This document shows, in pieces, positions 37,238 through 45,400 of a stretch of DNA of 64,000 nt. This stretch comes from Sipunculus nudus (Eukaryota > Annelida > Sipuncula > Golfingiida > Sipunculidae). The stretch is taken from the NCBI GenBank assembly GCA_026874595.1, contig CM049314.1:11648729-11712728 (forward strand), read 5' to 3'. The translations under genes were made by a program, and so were the position numbers. The notes beneath the pieces are model-generated. The model was not told the origin of the DNA. It made no database searches and saw nothing but the letters and a program-made list of their open reading frames with translations. Every line of letters starts with the position of its first letter. The stretch's first letter is position 1.

Positions 37238-37374
37238 GAGATTGATAGGATCTAATTATATTTGCTATTCTTCTTACCGACTGTGTATACGCCTCCAAAT
37301 GCGAAATATATGATTATACCTCCTGTTACAGAGAGCCAGGCTTTTACTGAAGGGCGTTTTGAGTCATCCATCAT
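23014..37374 (-). CDS. MFS transporter, oxalate/formate antiporter-like (gene 1, 11 exons)
   Basis: Predicted to encode a plasma- or organelle-membrane carrier for small organic anions of the OFA / monocarboxylate-carrier-like MFS group; the substrate cannot be told from sequence. Exons by splice sites and phase: 37374-37278, 36575-36386, 36184-36058, 35171-35026, 33947-33833, 33230-33121, 32731-32614, 32245-32123, 31766-31548, 31045-30947, 23039-23014. Exons 1-9 give 415 codons in unbroken phase. Visible features are a TM1 with IIIYFAFGGVYTVG, the OFA-type WMPPNKGFVAGLVLAGYGTG segment after TM4, an acidic central loop in exon 6, GRIAWGLIGD (MFS loop motif between TM8 and TM9), and FGIKSLVTNIGLVFSG near TM10-11. 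Intron 2 uses a GC donor. Exons 9 and 10 do not join in frame with the strong GTAAGT donor, and the last exon has one extra base relative to gene 2. The gene may be active with a weaker donor or be decaying. The start chosen is the first ATG of exon 1. Any 5' UTR exon is unseen. Confidence 0.85.
23138..23211 (+). repeat. Outer element 5' LTR, left part
   Basis: Aligns to 30738-30811 of the 3' LTR. The last five bases, GAGAC, are the target site duplicated by the inner element. Confidence 0.95.
23212..23308 (-). repeat. Inner element 3' LTR (97 bp)
   Basis: In element orientation it begins TGTGCCAAT and ends CTGTACA. It directly follows the polypurine tract AAAGAAAGGGGGA (rev. 23309-23321). 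Confidence 0.95.
23523..24450 (-). pseudogene. Inner element integrase, core C-half and C-terminal part
   Basis: 24450-24217 carries the second half of the integrase core: IVSDNAMQF, with the second catalytic Asp, and SMAESAVKAAK, with the catalytic Glu. 24206-23523 continues with the post-core region (NHRNTPSQ, a basic KxxRKMERKQQRHREKY stretch, then GEVVRMKP of the GPY/F-like fold) and ends with the RSGRINKPSVYLKDFV tail typical of gypsy pol C-termini. A stop between FW and LDK near 24450 separates it from the first half, and a further break lies near 24210. Integrase would insert the cDNA copy into host DNA. These breaks make it non-functional. Confidence 0.88.
24452..25693 (-). pseudogene. 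Inner element RT thumb, RNase H and integrase N-half
   Basis: The 413-codon frame starts after the RT palm, with FLGHEVTSKGLRADPSKVEAI and the connection YLTKFLPHL. RNase H follows: CDASSKGLGAAL holds the first catalytic Asp, EKEMLAVVWALEKF the Glu and HSDHKPLEAI a further Asp. Next is the H2C2 integrase zinc finger (HGGHGGEQACLRRA...CEACRT) and the start of the core, GMDTFEFHNDQYLVVVDYLSN, with the first catalytic Asp. It ends at a premature stop inside the core. Within the element it lies between the RT palm (25733-26146) and the integrase remainder. It resembles the invertebrate K02A2.6-like gypsy polyproteins. Confidence 0.93.
25733..26146 (-). pseudogene. Inner element reverse transcriptase palm/fingers
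   Basis: Frame of 137 codons with RICLDPRPLNEVLKREQY, FTKLDLRHGYWHL (catalytic Asp), LPFGLSVSSEIFQKRL and IADDIVVFG (YxDD-type box with Ala in place of the aromatic residue). The downstream reading frame is shifted near 25700-25735, where the sequence resumes as RNLGIRLNRDK-like. The upstream break at about 26143 separates it from the protease frame. Confidence 0.92.
26143..26679 (-). pseudogene. Inner element aspartic protease
   Basis: The retropepsin motif FQIDSGATSNLIP lies at the start of this 178-codon frame, with KPILGKIVSEKMGLI as the flap-distal segment. The frame then runs into the linker before RT (PGEPVKLTVTDGAVPQVKPTRRLP). The active-site triad D-S-G is intact. It is separated from gag by a stop or frame change near 26700, which could have been a programmed shift in the ancestor or later damage. 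Confidence 0.9.
26740..27653 (-). pseudogene. Inner element gag with CCHC zinc knuckle
   Basis: The likely start is the MSSGATQ methionine near 27653. The capsid-like region is interrupted near 27495 and 27375. The frame 27372-26740 then carries the end of the capsid (GERYDYLADLIELSKTC, SLLRDRIVVGI) and the nucleocapsid with CKYC and CNSCKAMGHYAVMC (C-x2-C-x4-H-x4-C). The frame ends in an acidic tail. Gag would package element RNA into particles. The breaks upstream of 27372 mean no full Gag is made from this copy. Confidence 0.88.
27760..27856 (-). repeat. Inner element 5' LTR (97 bp)
   Basis: Differs from the 23212-23308 copy at three sites. It is followed on the minus strand by TGGTGGCAGCGG (primer-binding-site candidate) and flanked on the outside by GAGAC. 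Confidence 0.95.
27862..27940 (+). repeat. Outer element 5' LTR, right part
   Basis: Aligns to 30812-30890. It ends TTATACAACA and is followed by AATCTGGCGACGACAATGG, in which TGGCGACGAC is the primer-binding-site candidate. Confidence 0.95.
27956..28490 (+). pseudogene. Outer element gag (capsid region)
   Basis: An ATG at 27956, 16 bp after the LTR, opens MADITLPPP-like sequence. A one-base shift near 28060 moves the reading to the frame that ends at 28490. That frame has the retroviral-gag-like core: RKRAILIHCLGTEGQRLF, LEKHFGPHKSALIERYRCRQR and ESVREYVAALTELASSC. A TAA stop at 28488 precedes the next frame by a few bases. It is a damaged copy of the structural protein gene. Confidence 0.85.
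28494..29192 (+). pseudogene. Outer element zinc knuckles and protease
   Basis: Two knuckle-like motifs, CGNCGQSGHK and CRNCGKNNHFAYCC, are followed by a retropepsin-like domain: ISLLIDLGAKVSIL, where the catalytic triad D-S/T-G reads D-L-G, and SSLMGVDLFNTLGF. The Leu substitution would be expected to disable the protease. The frame is left through an A7 run at about 29154-29160, after which RT continues in another frame. Confidence 0.85.
29095..30119 (+). pseudogene. Outer element reverse transcriptase and start of RNase H
   Basis: After the shift at the A7 run, the frame reads ELRKLQQQGIIEKVDSSPW and FRLCVDLKQVNKAII. A lost base near 29475 moves it to the frame with the MPYGL segment (followed by a TAG), then ILDDIVIHG, where the Y of the YxDD box is replaced by Leu, and EIDFFGYHVSTEGLRPL with FLGAANFYLKFVP. 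It ends at IIFATEASL, the start of RNase H, at the deletion junction. There are at least three disabling changes, so it is non-functional. Confidence 0.88.
30120..30630 (+). pseudogene. Outer element integrase C-terminal remnant
   Basis: Sequence resumes inside the integrase C-terminal half. YRATPSALTQETPAEKM is the usual post-core motif. A frame at 30191-30433 carries the basic RQKKPKQYADRRRRAK stretch and KSGEYVRLKRPF, the GPY/F-like module. The tail GRPRRSRRPPRYLSDYVES ends at about 30630. The RNase H bulk, zinc finger and DDE core between IIFATEASL and YRATPS are missing, which marks an internal deletion. Confidence 0.82.
30738..30890 (+). repeat. Outer element 3' LTR (153 bp)
   Basis: Preceded by the purine-rich tract AATTGGGGAAAATA. 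It shares both ends with the split 5' LTR and differs at about 16 positions. Confidence 0.95.
32286..32331. repeat. (TA)n microsatellite in gene 1 intron 7
   Basis: About 23 TA dinucleotides, roughly 40 bp upstream (in gene orientation) of the exon 8 acceptor. Confidence 0.95.
37192..37234. repeat. (AT)n microsatellite
   Basis: An AT dinucleotide run in gene 1 intron 1, just inside the exon 1 donor. Confidence 0.95.
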
Positions 37375-37849
37375 GGACGTGTGGCCTTGTCAATACAAAA
37401 GGAAATATTGCAATAAAACAGGTATCAAGATCATTTTTATGTTTAACGAAATATGTATATGTAAGCACCATGAACGATATGCAAAAAAATTAATAGATTA
37501 GGCCCTTACCGGAATTGTCCAATGTTTTCTGTCACGATACTCGTGTTATATATAAGTTCTTCGAGATAACTCTGTTTGATATATTTAAATTACGAACATA
37601 CAAAATGTTGATTATGGCTGTTGTGTAAGGTAAAACATATTTTTAACACACACACACACATAAACAGCAGAACCTCAAAATTCCGGACCTCCAAAATAAC
37701 GGGTCGGTTATTTTGCCCACAGTGGTTCCCCAAGGGAGATTCACTTGGTAGGGAGGTTATAGATATCAAGATCTGCTTTCAAAGGACTGCCCGTAAGTTC
37801 CCGTAAATATGAGGCGCCTTTAGTAGGGAGGTGCCTCTAAGGAGACGTC

Positions 37850-37857
37850 AATATATA

Positions 37858-37909
<52 letters not shown>

Positions 37910-37910
37910 G
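37850..37910. repeat. (AT)n microsatellite upstream of gene 1
   Basis: AT dinucleotide run with two TTTA interruptions, about 480 bp upstream of the gene 1 start codon. Confidence 0.95.
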
Positions 37911-38214
37911 AGTCAGCAACTTCAAGAGAATAACTCATAGATGTGAAAGTATTAACACAGTATATGCTACATGACTCATATGACGCTTTTACGAAGATAC
38001 TAAAAACACATATCTTAATCTTTGTATATAACTAGGCTTTTTCTAAAGTCAAATTCCTTACTCACAAACTCTTAATAATTTTGGTCAAATCTCGTACCTT
38101 TTCAGTAATTTTATCTATTTTTTTATTTAAGATCCTTAAATTAAATAATGCATGTTATAGCGAAGTGTCTCTGAGCAACACTGAGTGCTGGAAGGCGGCC
38201 CCGTATCAAGTAAT

Positions 38215-39234
38215 TAAATTTGAGTCGCGGTGACCTGTATTCAGGAAACTGCTGGGTGCAGATAGGATAAGGATATCAGAATCAGTGTTCCCAAACAGTT
38301 TGCATGGTATCAAGTAAATAAATAAAGTATTAATATTGTTATTATTATCAAACTGAGAATTGAAGCCTTATGAGGACAGTCGTTGTTTCTGATTTTGGCC
38401 ATGTTTGATTTTAATTTTAAAATGAACTGAGAATTCGTAAATAAACAAGGTAAATTTCCTATTATTTTGAACAGTATATTTATATTGATAGCTGCTGTTG
38501 CTGTCATGTTTGTACTTAACAAATGATTCAACAAGAATTCTATGATGAACACCTTTGATTATGAAAAAATTATTTTCTTGAAATTCTAAAAAAATCTAAG
38601 TGCTAACAAAGCTATGAGTAGAGATGATGACCACTATTTTGGCAAAACCTCCTTTTAAATTCGTGCCCCAGTAATGGCAATTCGATAAAAAAAAACAATA
38701 TTCAGAATTGTGTAAAAATGGAATTAAAATCCGATCAAATCCCGCAGGACAGCCAAATATTATAATTTAGTGGACCAAATTTCTTTATGTCTCAGGTTTA
38801 AAACCTTTAAATACGGAAAAGTGCCATATGAAATTTACCTACAGATCATAGTACTTACAGATCGACGTGTGTAACACGACTGTGCTGTTCAGTGAGTGAA
38901 CATGAATGGAAGTGTGCGATTAGCCAGTAATTAGTCATGATACTTCAAAATGTTGTATGAATAACGTGGAGTGATTAACCCACATATTTGTGTTGAGTCG
39001 CGGTGGACTGTATTCTGGAAACTTCTAGGTGCAAATAGGACTCGAATGTCAGAGTCAGTGTTCCCTGTTGGCAAATATGTCGCATGGTATCAAGTTAATT
39101 ATTTAAAAAAAATGTCGTGCTAACATAGATAAAAGTACAGATGATAAACACTATTTTGACGAACCCCTCTTTTAACTTTCGTGCCTAAGAAATGAAAAGT
39201 CCATATGAAAGTGCCATATGAAATTTACCTACAT

Positions 39235-39235
<1 letters not shown>
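38215..39235. repeat. Degenerate direct duplication, related copy at 52690-52890
   Basis: GAGTCGCGGTGACCTGTATTC near 38222 recurs as GAGTCGCGGTGGACTGTATTC near 38995, and both continue to GCATGGTATCAAGT. GTGCCATATGAAATTTACCT closes each copy (38822 and 39207). Part of the first copy (38690-38860) also matches 52690-52890, around AATATTAT...TTTCTTTATG and AAATTTACCTACAGA. No coding capacity. Confidence 0.65.

Positions 39236-39272
<37 letters not shown>
39229..39272. repeat. Compound (CA)n(TA)n microsatellite
   Basis: CA repeats run directly into TA repeats. Confidence 0.95.
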
Positions 39273-39514
39273 GCGAGCGTCATCTAGTGGTTGAATGAAA
39301 AAGACGTGTTAGTTGCTTGCTCGCCAGATATTGATACAAAAGTGAGTTTTTTGTATATACTGGATCATCAGCATAGAGAAAATAGTCACACAAAAGTGAA
39401 AGGTGAAATATAAGGGCCATGGGGATAGGAACCGAAGCCTGGAGGGCTAGCATTGGTTCGATTCACCCTAGGTTAAAAAGTGCCAGGCTGAAGCCAGAGG
39501 CCGTAGTTGTCAGT

Positions 39515-39605
39515 GGTTACTATGGTCGCTTAGTGGTGAGAGCTTACCTGATTATCGCCGTGCTATACTCTCTCAGGCGATTTTGAGCTAAACCCTCTCC
39601 TTTGA
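39515..39605 (+). mobile_element. tRNA-derived SINE-like sequence
   Basis: TCGCTTAGTGGTGAGAGC fits a pol III A-box/D-arm, and about 45 bp later GATTTTGAGCTAAACCCTCT fits a degenerate B-box/T-arm. Upstream, GGTTCGATTCACC at 39455 gives a second B-box-like match. The 3' tail is not clear. Confidence 0.4.
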
Positions 39606-39779
39606 TCAGGTAATCGTCCTTCAAATATTACTGCCACAAATAAAGCTGACCAGGGAAATGTGTCAGACAAGTAAAAATGCGCAACAGCGGTGTCATTGAG
39701 TGTCGTTCTAGGTGACTTGACGTTGACACAACCCCCAATCCCCTCTTTGCTTCACCCTATCAGTCTCTGGACTGTCAAA

Positions 39780-40330
39780 TGTCATCACAAACACCTATAG
39801 GCAACAGAGTCAGGCTGAGGCTAGACCGAAGGACACAAGTGTTAGTCATAACTCTGAAACTGCCACCACTCTATCAGAACAGGTTAAATGCCTATTGACA
39901 CGTATGGGGACTCTGGAAACCTTCTTGTAAATGTCACAAAAAGAGTTTACCACCTTGAAACAGAAAACAACACATGAAATCTAAATGTGAACAGCTTGAA
40001 AATCAGTCACGGAGGGAAAACCTAATTTTTCATGGGATACCAGAAAGTAAAGAGAAAGAAACATGGAAAGGGTGTGAGAACAAAGTTAAGACTGTGATAA
40101 AGGAGAAATTAGAAATTAAGTGTGATGCAGAACAGAATCTTGGCATTGAGAAAGCTCATGGATTGTCAGAGGAAACAGGACAAAGCGAGACCAGTTTATG
40201 TAATTTACAAAGTTCAAAGACAAGCAAGGGCTTAACTTAAAGATGGTGATATCAGAGTGAACAATGAAATGATTTCAGCCAGCAGATCAGGGACGCATGT
40301 CGCAATCTGATTCCACACATGTTGAAGGCT
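39780..40330 (+). pseudogene. LINE ORF1 remnant
   Basis: A frame at 39974-40240 reads KCEQLENQSRRENLIFHGIP and then ETWKGCENKVKTVIKEKL. This is the coiled-coil end plus RRM-like start of L1-type ORF1 RNA-binding proteins (N-x-x-x-F-x-G-I-P-E). Upstream, CLLTRMGTLETFL continues the coiled coil in another frame. Downstream, IRDACRNLIPHMLKARE resembles the C-terminal domain. Frame changes and stops break it. ORF1 proteins coat LINE RNA. Confidence 0.7.
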
Positions 40331-40584
40331 CGAGAAGATTTCAAGGAATCTTATATCTCCTTGATACATTATATGTAAATAGACATTTTTTTAACTGGGA
40401 CAAAATAAAAAAAAAACAGTTTAATTTTAAACGAAAAAAATAAAACATAGAGAATAAATAGAGATTTGGCTAGACAGAAAACTTGCCACTACAACACTCT
40501 AATATTAACACTGCACGTGAAACATGATGTGGTAAGCACAATTTTAACTGCTTACCCTTGCACTTTGAATAATTATGATCATTA

Positions 40585-41191
40585 TAATGATAATTTATTA
40601 CATCTGACATCATGGAATGCGGGTCTCAAAGCAACATATTACAGAATATTCTAAATTACTTACTAATTGTGACCTATTCTGTATTGTAGAAACATGGGCA
40701 GCTCATTCAGATGACTTTGTAGAATACTTCAAAGATTTCTAAGGGTTTGGTAAAGCCAGGAGTAATATGAATAGGGGAGGAGTTTTGGTAAGTTAAAGTA
40801 AGCTTTGCCAAATAAATATTAGCAATGTACATACGTATACAGATATAATTGCTCTTGTACTGGAGGTTCAGGTCACCACATGACCAAGGATATTCTGCTG
40901 TTAGGTGCCTACTTCCCACCAGAGGGGTCGCCTTCCTAAGAAAATAAAGATGAGGGTAATGGGATTATGCAATTGGGAAAATGTTATGACTGAACATAAA
41001 ATATTGAGAATTGTATTAATACTTATTCATACTGGGGATCTAAATGCATAAAGGGTAACATGCCTGACTTTACTGAATGTGATTCTTTTGGTTTTATTGG
41101 CCTTGCTGGTGCATATCGAAAAAATGATTTAATACTGATTTAAAGGGAGAATATACTTGCGTTACATATTCAGGGCAGAGTGTAGTTGATT
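40585..41191 (+). pseudogene. LINE APE-type endonuclease remnant
   Basis: Recognisable blocks, each broken by stops or shifts, are LHLTSWNAGL (first Asn block), ETWAAHSDDFVEYFKDF (catalytic Glu of the ETW motif), RSNMNRGGVLV, GAYFPPEGSPF, GDLNA (Asp/Asn of the GDFN motif) and TYSGQSVVDY. The order matches non-LTR APE endonucleases that nick target DNA. The sequence stops abruptly at 41191, where a pogo-like terminal sequence begins. Confidence 0.75.
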
Positions 41192-41400
41192 ACAGTGAAG
41201 TGTCGTTATCACGGCGTCCGTTGTAACGGAAGACTCGAGTTACGGACAAATCTCTAGGAAACTAACGAGTGAAAGTTAAAATTTGCTTCGATATAACGGA
41301 AAACTCGAGTTCCGGATAAGAACGGACTCACATGAAACAAAAAGAAACTTGCCCCTATTCTCAGAATCGTTATAACGAACTAGAGTGGCGGCGGTCAGGT
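41190..41400 (+). mobile_element. pogo/Tigger-like terminal fragment
   Basis: CAGTGAAGTGTCGTTATCAC followed by GGCGTCCGTTGTAACGGAAG, with further TTATAACGAACT and GATATAACGGAAAACTCGAG copies, resembles the ends of Tc1/mariner pogo-Tigger elements (CAGT...CGTTATAACGG). The matching right end was not found nearby. It sits at the break in the LINE endonuclease. Confidence 0.4.
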
Positions 41401-41878
41401 CGAAGTCGTTTAATCTTTGTTCAACCCAGCCGACAATGGCCGGCTAATTAATACATGATTTTCACATCCAGCAGTCACCGGTGTTCACGCTGTTGCCTCG
41501 GTTGACTGCGGCCGTGTTCACCTCGCGTATTGCTTGATTAGTGAGATCTATGTCAAATTGTTTGATAAACAAGCGGCCCATGGGCCATGACGCTCTGCTT
41601 AACATGAAAATACAAAGAGTGTATTTTAATATGTATTTGAAAACTAATTAACATCAAATTTTTAGTTATCCTAAGCGGTACTTCTGAGCCCCCTTGCTCG
41701 GAGAATATGGGTAACAGAGACCTAATTTCAGGTTTCCACAGAGATATATTCATGAACCTCCTTTGATGTCTAGTTAGAAAATTTCAGGTCCAGCGGATAG
41801 GAATTGTGCCATGATAACAGTTTGTAGTTTCATTGTAGGTCTAAGAAAAAAAAATAAAAAAAATTCTCCATTATTCTT

Positions 41879-41901
41879 GGGGGGGGGGGGGGGGGGGGGG
41901 G
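41879..41901 (+). repeat. Poly-G tract (23 G)
   Basis: The longest of the G runs at unit boundaries of this array; others are at 42751-42766 and 43057-43067. Confidence 0.9.
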
Positions 41902-41975
41902 TACTTCGGAGCCCCACAGCTCAAAGAATATGGGTAAGAGAGACCTTATTTAATGATTCCAAGGAGACTTTCCAT

Positions 41976-42490
41976 TAGACTGGTACCCTGCTCTATTTTG
42001 GCCCTCAGCCAAGCATAGAGACAGGCGTACAACGCCATCTTTTGAACTCCCAGTTGCAACTCCTGACTTACCTGTCGACTGGTTCCAACCCCAGATCGTT
42101 CACGCGATCCTGGTTTATTATCCGTAAACTTTTCATATAAAATAACTTTCTTTAGTTATTTCTATTTTTTTAATATTGAAAAATGAGTTGTTTCACAAAA
42201 AAATTGAATGATGGATATGTGGATAATACGATATACTGAATCTTTGATATTCCACTGTACGTAGCAGTGATTAATTATTAATATCTATTAATCTAATCAT
42301 TAATGTCACACTTAATGTACAGCGAACTTTTGGTAACTTCTCTGAGCAAACGAAATGCTTATTTTTTTATCATATTAATACATTCTGGAGTTTGAACCAG
42401 TCTACCGGGAGTCCAAAAGATGGCGTTGTACGCCTGTCTCTATGATTGGCCTAGAGCAGCGGTGCCATAATAGAGCAGGGTACCAGTCTA
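41976..42490. mobile_element. MULE-like MITE (515 bp) with 9-bp target duplication
   Basis: Perfect inverted ends TAGACTGGTACCCTGCTCTA(T), 21 bp, extend as an imperfect inverted repeat of about 85 bp or more around CATAGAGACAGGCGTACAAC. The element is flanked on both sides by ACTTTCCAT (41967-41975 and 42491-42499), and the uninterrupted array units read ACTTTCCAT once at this place. A 9-bp duplication with long inverted ends fits the Mutator/MULE group. There is no coding capacity, so it is non-autonomous. Confidence 0.9.
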
Positions 42491-43934
42491 ACTTTCCATG
42501 GGCCTCTCTGCATGTCAAGAGAGAAGATGCTAGGTTCAGTTGTTACGATTGTGCCCTGTTAACAGATGGCCGCATCTAAACAAGTCACAAAAATGGAGAA
42601 AAAATTCTTAAAAATCGAAAAATTTAGGTGGCGCTACCAGACTGCAGATACTGATGAAACATTCCATGATCAATAATCATGCAAAAATTCATGGTGATCA
42701 ATGCAATAGTTGTTCATTTACTTGATCTTTTGTATCAAATTCTCCATTTTGGGGGGGGGGGGGGGGATTACGGAACCCCATAGCTCAAAGTTAACGGGTA
42801 AAAGAAACCTGATTTCAGGTTTTGAAGGAGACTTTTTATGCGCCTCTCTGGAGGTCAAGATAGAAGATTCTAGGTCCAGTTGTTACGTTTTGTGAAAAAT
42901 AAAATTCCTTAAAATCGAAACATACAGATGGCGCTACCAGACTGCAAATACTGATGAAACATTCCATGATCAATAATCATGCAAAAATTCATGGTGATCA
43001 ATGCAATAGTTGTTCAGATAATGGAGCTTTTGTAAAAAATCTTTTAATTATTCTCTGGGGGGGGGGGTACGTCGGAGCCTCATAGCTTGAAGAATATGGG
43101 TAACAGAGACCTTATTTCATGTTTTCAAGGGGGATTTCCATGGGCCTCCCTGCATGTTAAGGATGAAGTTTCTAGGTCCAGTTGTTACGATTTGTGCACT
43201 GTTAACAGATGACCGCATCTTAAGAGGTCTCAAAAATAAGGAAAAAAATTCGTTAAAATCGAAAAATACAGGTGGCGCCACCAGAATGCAAATACTGATG
43301 AAACATTCCATGATTAATAATCATGCAAAATCTTATGGTGATCAATGCAATAGTTGTTCAGTTACTTGAGCTTTTGTATCAAATTTTCCATTATTTTGGG
43401 TATTTCGGAGCCCCATAGCACAGAGTTTATGGGTAACAGAAAACCAATTTTAGGTTCTGAAGGAGACTTTTTATGGGCCTCCCTGCATGTCAAGAGAGAA
43501 GATTCTAGGTCCAGTTGTTACGATTTATGCCCTTTTAGCATAAGACTGCATCTTAAGAGGTCTCAAAAATAGAGAAAAATCGTAAAAAATAAGAAAAAGA
43601 CACAAGTGGCGCCACTATTCTGCAGAAACTGATGATAAATTCCATGATCAATATCCATTCAAAAAGTCATGGTGATCAATGCATTAGTTCTTCAGATACT
43701 TGAGCTTTTGTATCAAATTTTCCATTATTCTGATGGGTACTTCGGACCCCATAGCTCGAAGAATATGGGTAACAGAGACCTAATTTCAGGTTTCCAAGGA
43801 GTTTTTTTATGGACCTCCAAGGATGTTAAGTAAGAAGATTCTAGGTCTAGTGGTTACCATTTGTGCCTGGTTAACGGACATACGGACATACGGACAGACG
43901 GACAAACGGACTCCAGGCAAAGGGTGATCGCTAC

Positions 43935-43963
43935 AGCTCAGATGACTCTCAGTCAGCTGAGCT
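43935..43963. repeat. Terminal hairpin, second copy
   Basis: AGCTCAGATGACT, loop CTC, AGTCAGCTGAGCT, then AAAAAT. Preceded by the GGACGGACAAACGGAC tract. Same hairpin as 8657-8685. Confidence 0.8.
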
Positions 43964-44229
43964 AAAAATAGACCGTCAGACTCGCTACACGAATTATGCC
44001 ACGATATTCAGGATGGATCAACGGGATGGATCACGATGTACACAATTTTGAGTTCTGAAGAATATGAAAGTGTTAATTCCTTGTTTTGTTCTAACTATGG
44101 ATTTGTCAAATCAATTTCCTTTAAATATAATATGAAGCTGAAGCCAGGATTTAAACAAGTGCATAAGAAAATTGAAACCTAACCTTGAATAAAACAAAGC
44201 GATTTACAAATGAATTAAAGTACATTTGA

Positions 44230-44478
44230 ACAATAAGAGTGTCAGTTTTTTTAAACCTTTACAAATATTGCTGACATGAATGTCAATGGAACAGTCTTAC
44301 AATTTAAAATGTTAATTCATAAAATTACAGCAGAAGTAAGAAGATATAACAAATAAAAAATAACACAACCAAGTTGGTGGGATAAAGAATGTTGTATAGC
44401 GGAAACAGTAAAGATGACTACTCTTACTAAGTATGGAAAAACAGGGCCACCAGATGATTAGACAGACTATAAAATTAA
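44230..44478 (+). pseudogene. LINE endonuclease-RT linker remnant
   Basis: PSWWDKECC near 44371 matches the W-W/F-D-x-E-C landmark between endonuclease and RT in LINE ORF2. Upstream residues resembling FTNELKY fit the same linker. It is cut at 44478 by the 399-bp element and resumes after 44877. Confidence 0.6.
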
Positions 44479-44877
44479 TGTCCCCTGCTTTGGGATCTTG
44501 TTGTCTTTCATGCTTGATAAGCAACCAAAATTATGACATGTGGACACAATCTGGAGGGCACAACTTATTAAAAACTTAGAACAGATGCACAATGACATGT
44601 TGAGACATCTGCAGGCGAACATAAAAACTACAACACGCTTTGAAATTTGACCAAAATTTTTTAATTTTGTTTTTGAGCTGGAGAGAAATATTTTTCAGAT
44701 AGACTCCAAAACCAATTCCAACCGAGGTATGCATGAGAGCAATCACTGTTAAATTTGAATAAAATCTTTAAACATTTCGGAAACGAAAAAAAACCTGACG
44801 GACGGACAGAAAGACAAACAGACAGAGAGACAGACAAACCTAAATCAATGTCCCCCGCATCCGCAGAGCGGGGGACA
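44479..44877. mobile_element. Small non-autonomous element with GACGGAC tract and terminal hairpin
   Basis: The left end TGTCCCCTGCTTTGGG and the right end, whose reverse complement is TGTCCCCCGCTCTGCGG, are similar. The right end also forms its own stem-loop (TGTCCCCCGC / GCGGGGGACA, 44849-44877) and is preceded by a GACGGACGGACAGAAAGACA tract. LINE linker sequence stops and restarts at its edges. No target duplication was confirmed. Confidence 0.55.
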
Positions 44878-44889
44878 AAAGAAGCATTT

Positions 44890-45400
44890 TAAAAGCTTTT
44901 GAAATTATAAAGGAATCACCTTCAAGAAAACTTTACTAAGTAAAAATATCAATGAAAATTAGAACAAAATGTAGGAAATGATAAAAGATCTAAGAAAATA
45001 TCTAACGTAAACCCAAATCAGTGGTAACTATTTTGAAGATCTTTTTAACGATTGTAAAAATGAGATGAATGATGATATAAGGGATGTTGTTAAAATATAT
45101 ATAGAAAGAAACTATGATGAAAAATATGAGTGTGAGCTCCAAAACGTAAGCATAACTGGCAAAGAAATAAAATATGCTATTGATCAGATGCAAAGAGGAA
45201 AGTCGCCTGGGCCAGATGGCATATCTGTAGACATAATTAAAAACGGCCTGTTTTACTTACTAACTTTATTGGTTACATTATTAAATAATATTTTTCAGCC
45301 AGGAATATTTCCAGATGATTGGAAAAGAGCCATACTATTACCGTTACACAAAAAGGTTCAGTAAATCAGCCGAAAAAATTCAGGGGTATTTCTTAGTTTA
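44890..45400 (+). pseudogene. LINE reverse transcriptase, N-terminal part
   Basis: The frame 45065-45364 reads from VSITGKEIKYAIDQMQRGKSPGPDGISVDIIK (RT block 0/1, with the KSPGPDGI motif) to LPLHKK. The lead-in NYFEDLFNDC is one frame off, near 45040. After a lost base at the LHKKG position the homologous reading continues to FRGIS near 45395 and then stops matching. The catalytic Asp blocks lie in the separate downstream piece. Confidence 0.85.

Larger units (their letters stand above)
41870..43970 (+). repeat. ~300-350 bp tandem array with G-runs and GGTGGCGCCACC cores
   Basis: About five units run from a poly-G or TACTTCGGAGCCCCATAGCT block (41879, 42751, 43057, 43390 and 43735), through TAACAGAGACCTAATTTCAG, GGGCCTCCCTGCATGT, GATTCTAGGTCCAGTTGTTA, a TGGCGCCACCAG-like core and GCAAAAATTCATGGTGATCA. 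The last unit ends in an ACGGACATACGGACAGACGG tract and the terminal hairpin at 43935-43963. The core wording matches the 61850-63085 array. One unit is interrupted by the element at 41976-42490. Confidence 0.8.

Noticed and set aside
37665-37850. pogo-like end CAGAACCTCAAAATTCCGGA
   Set aside because: The candidate opposite end (GGAGGTGCCTCTAAGG) does not form a convincing inverted repeat with it.
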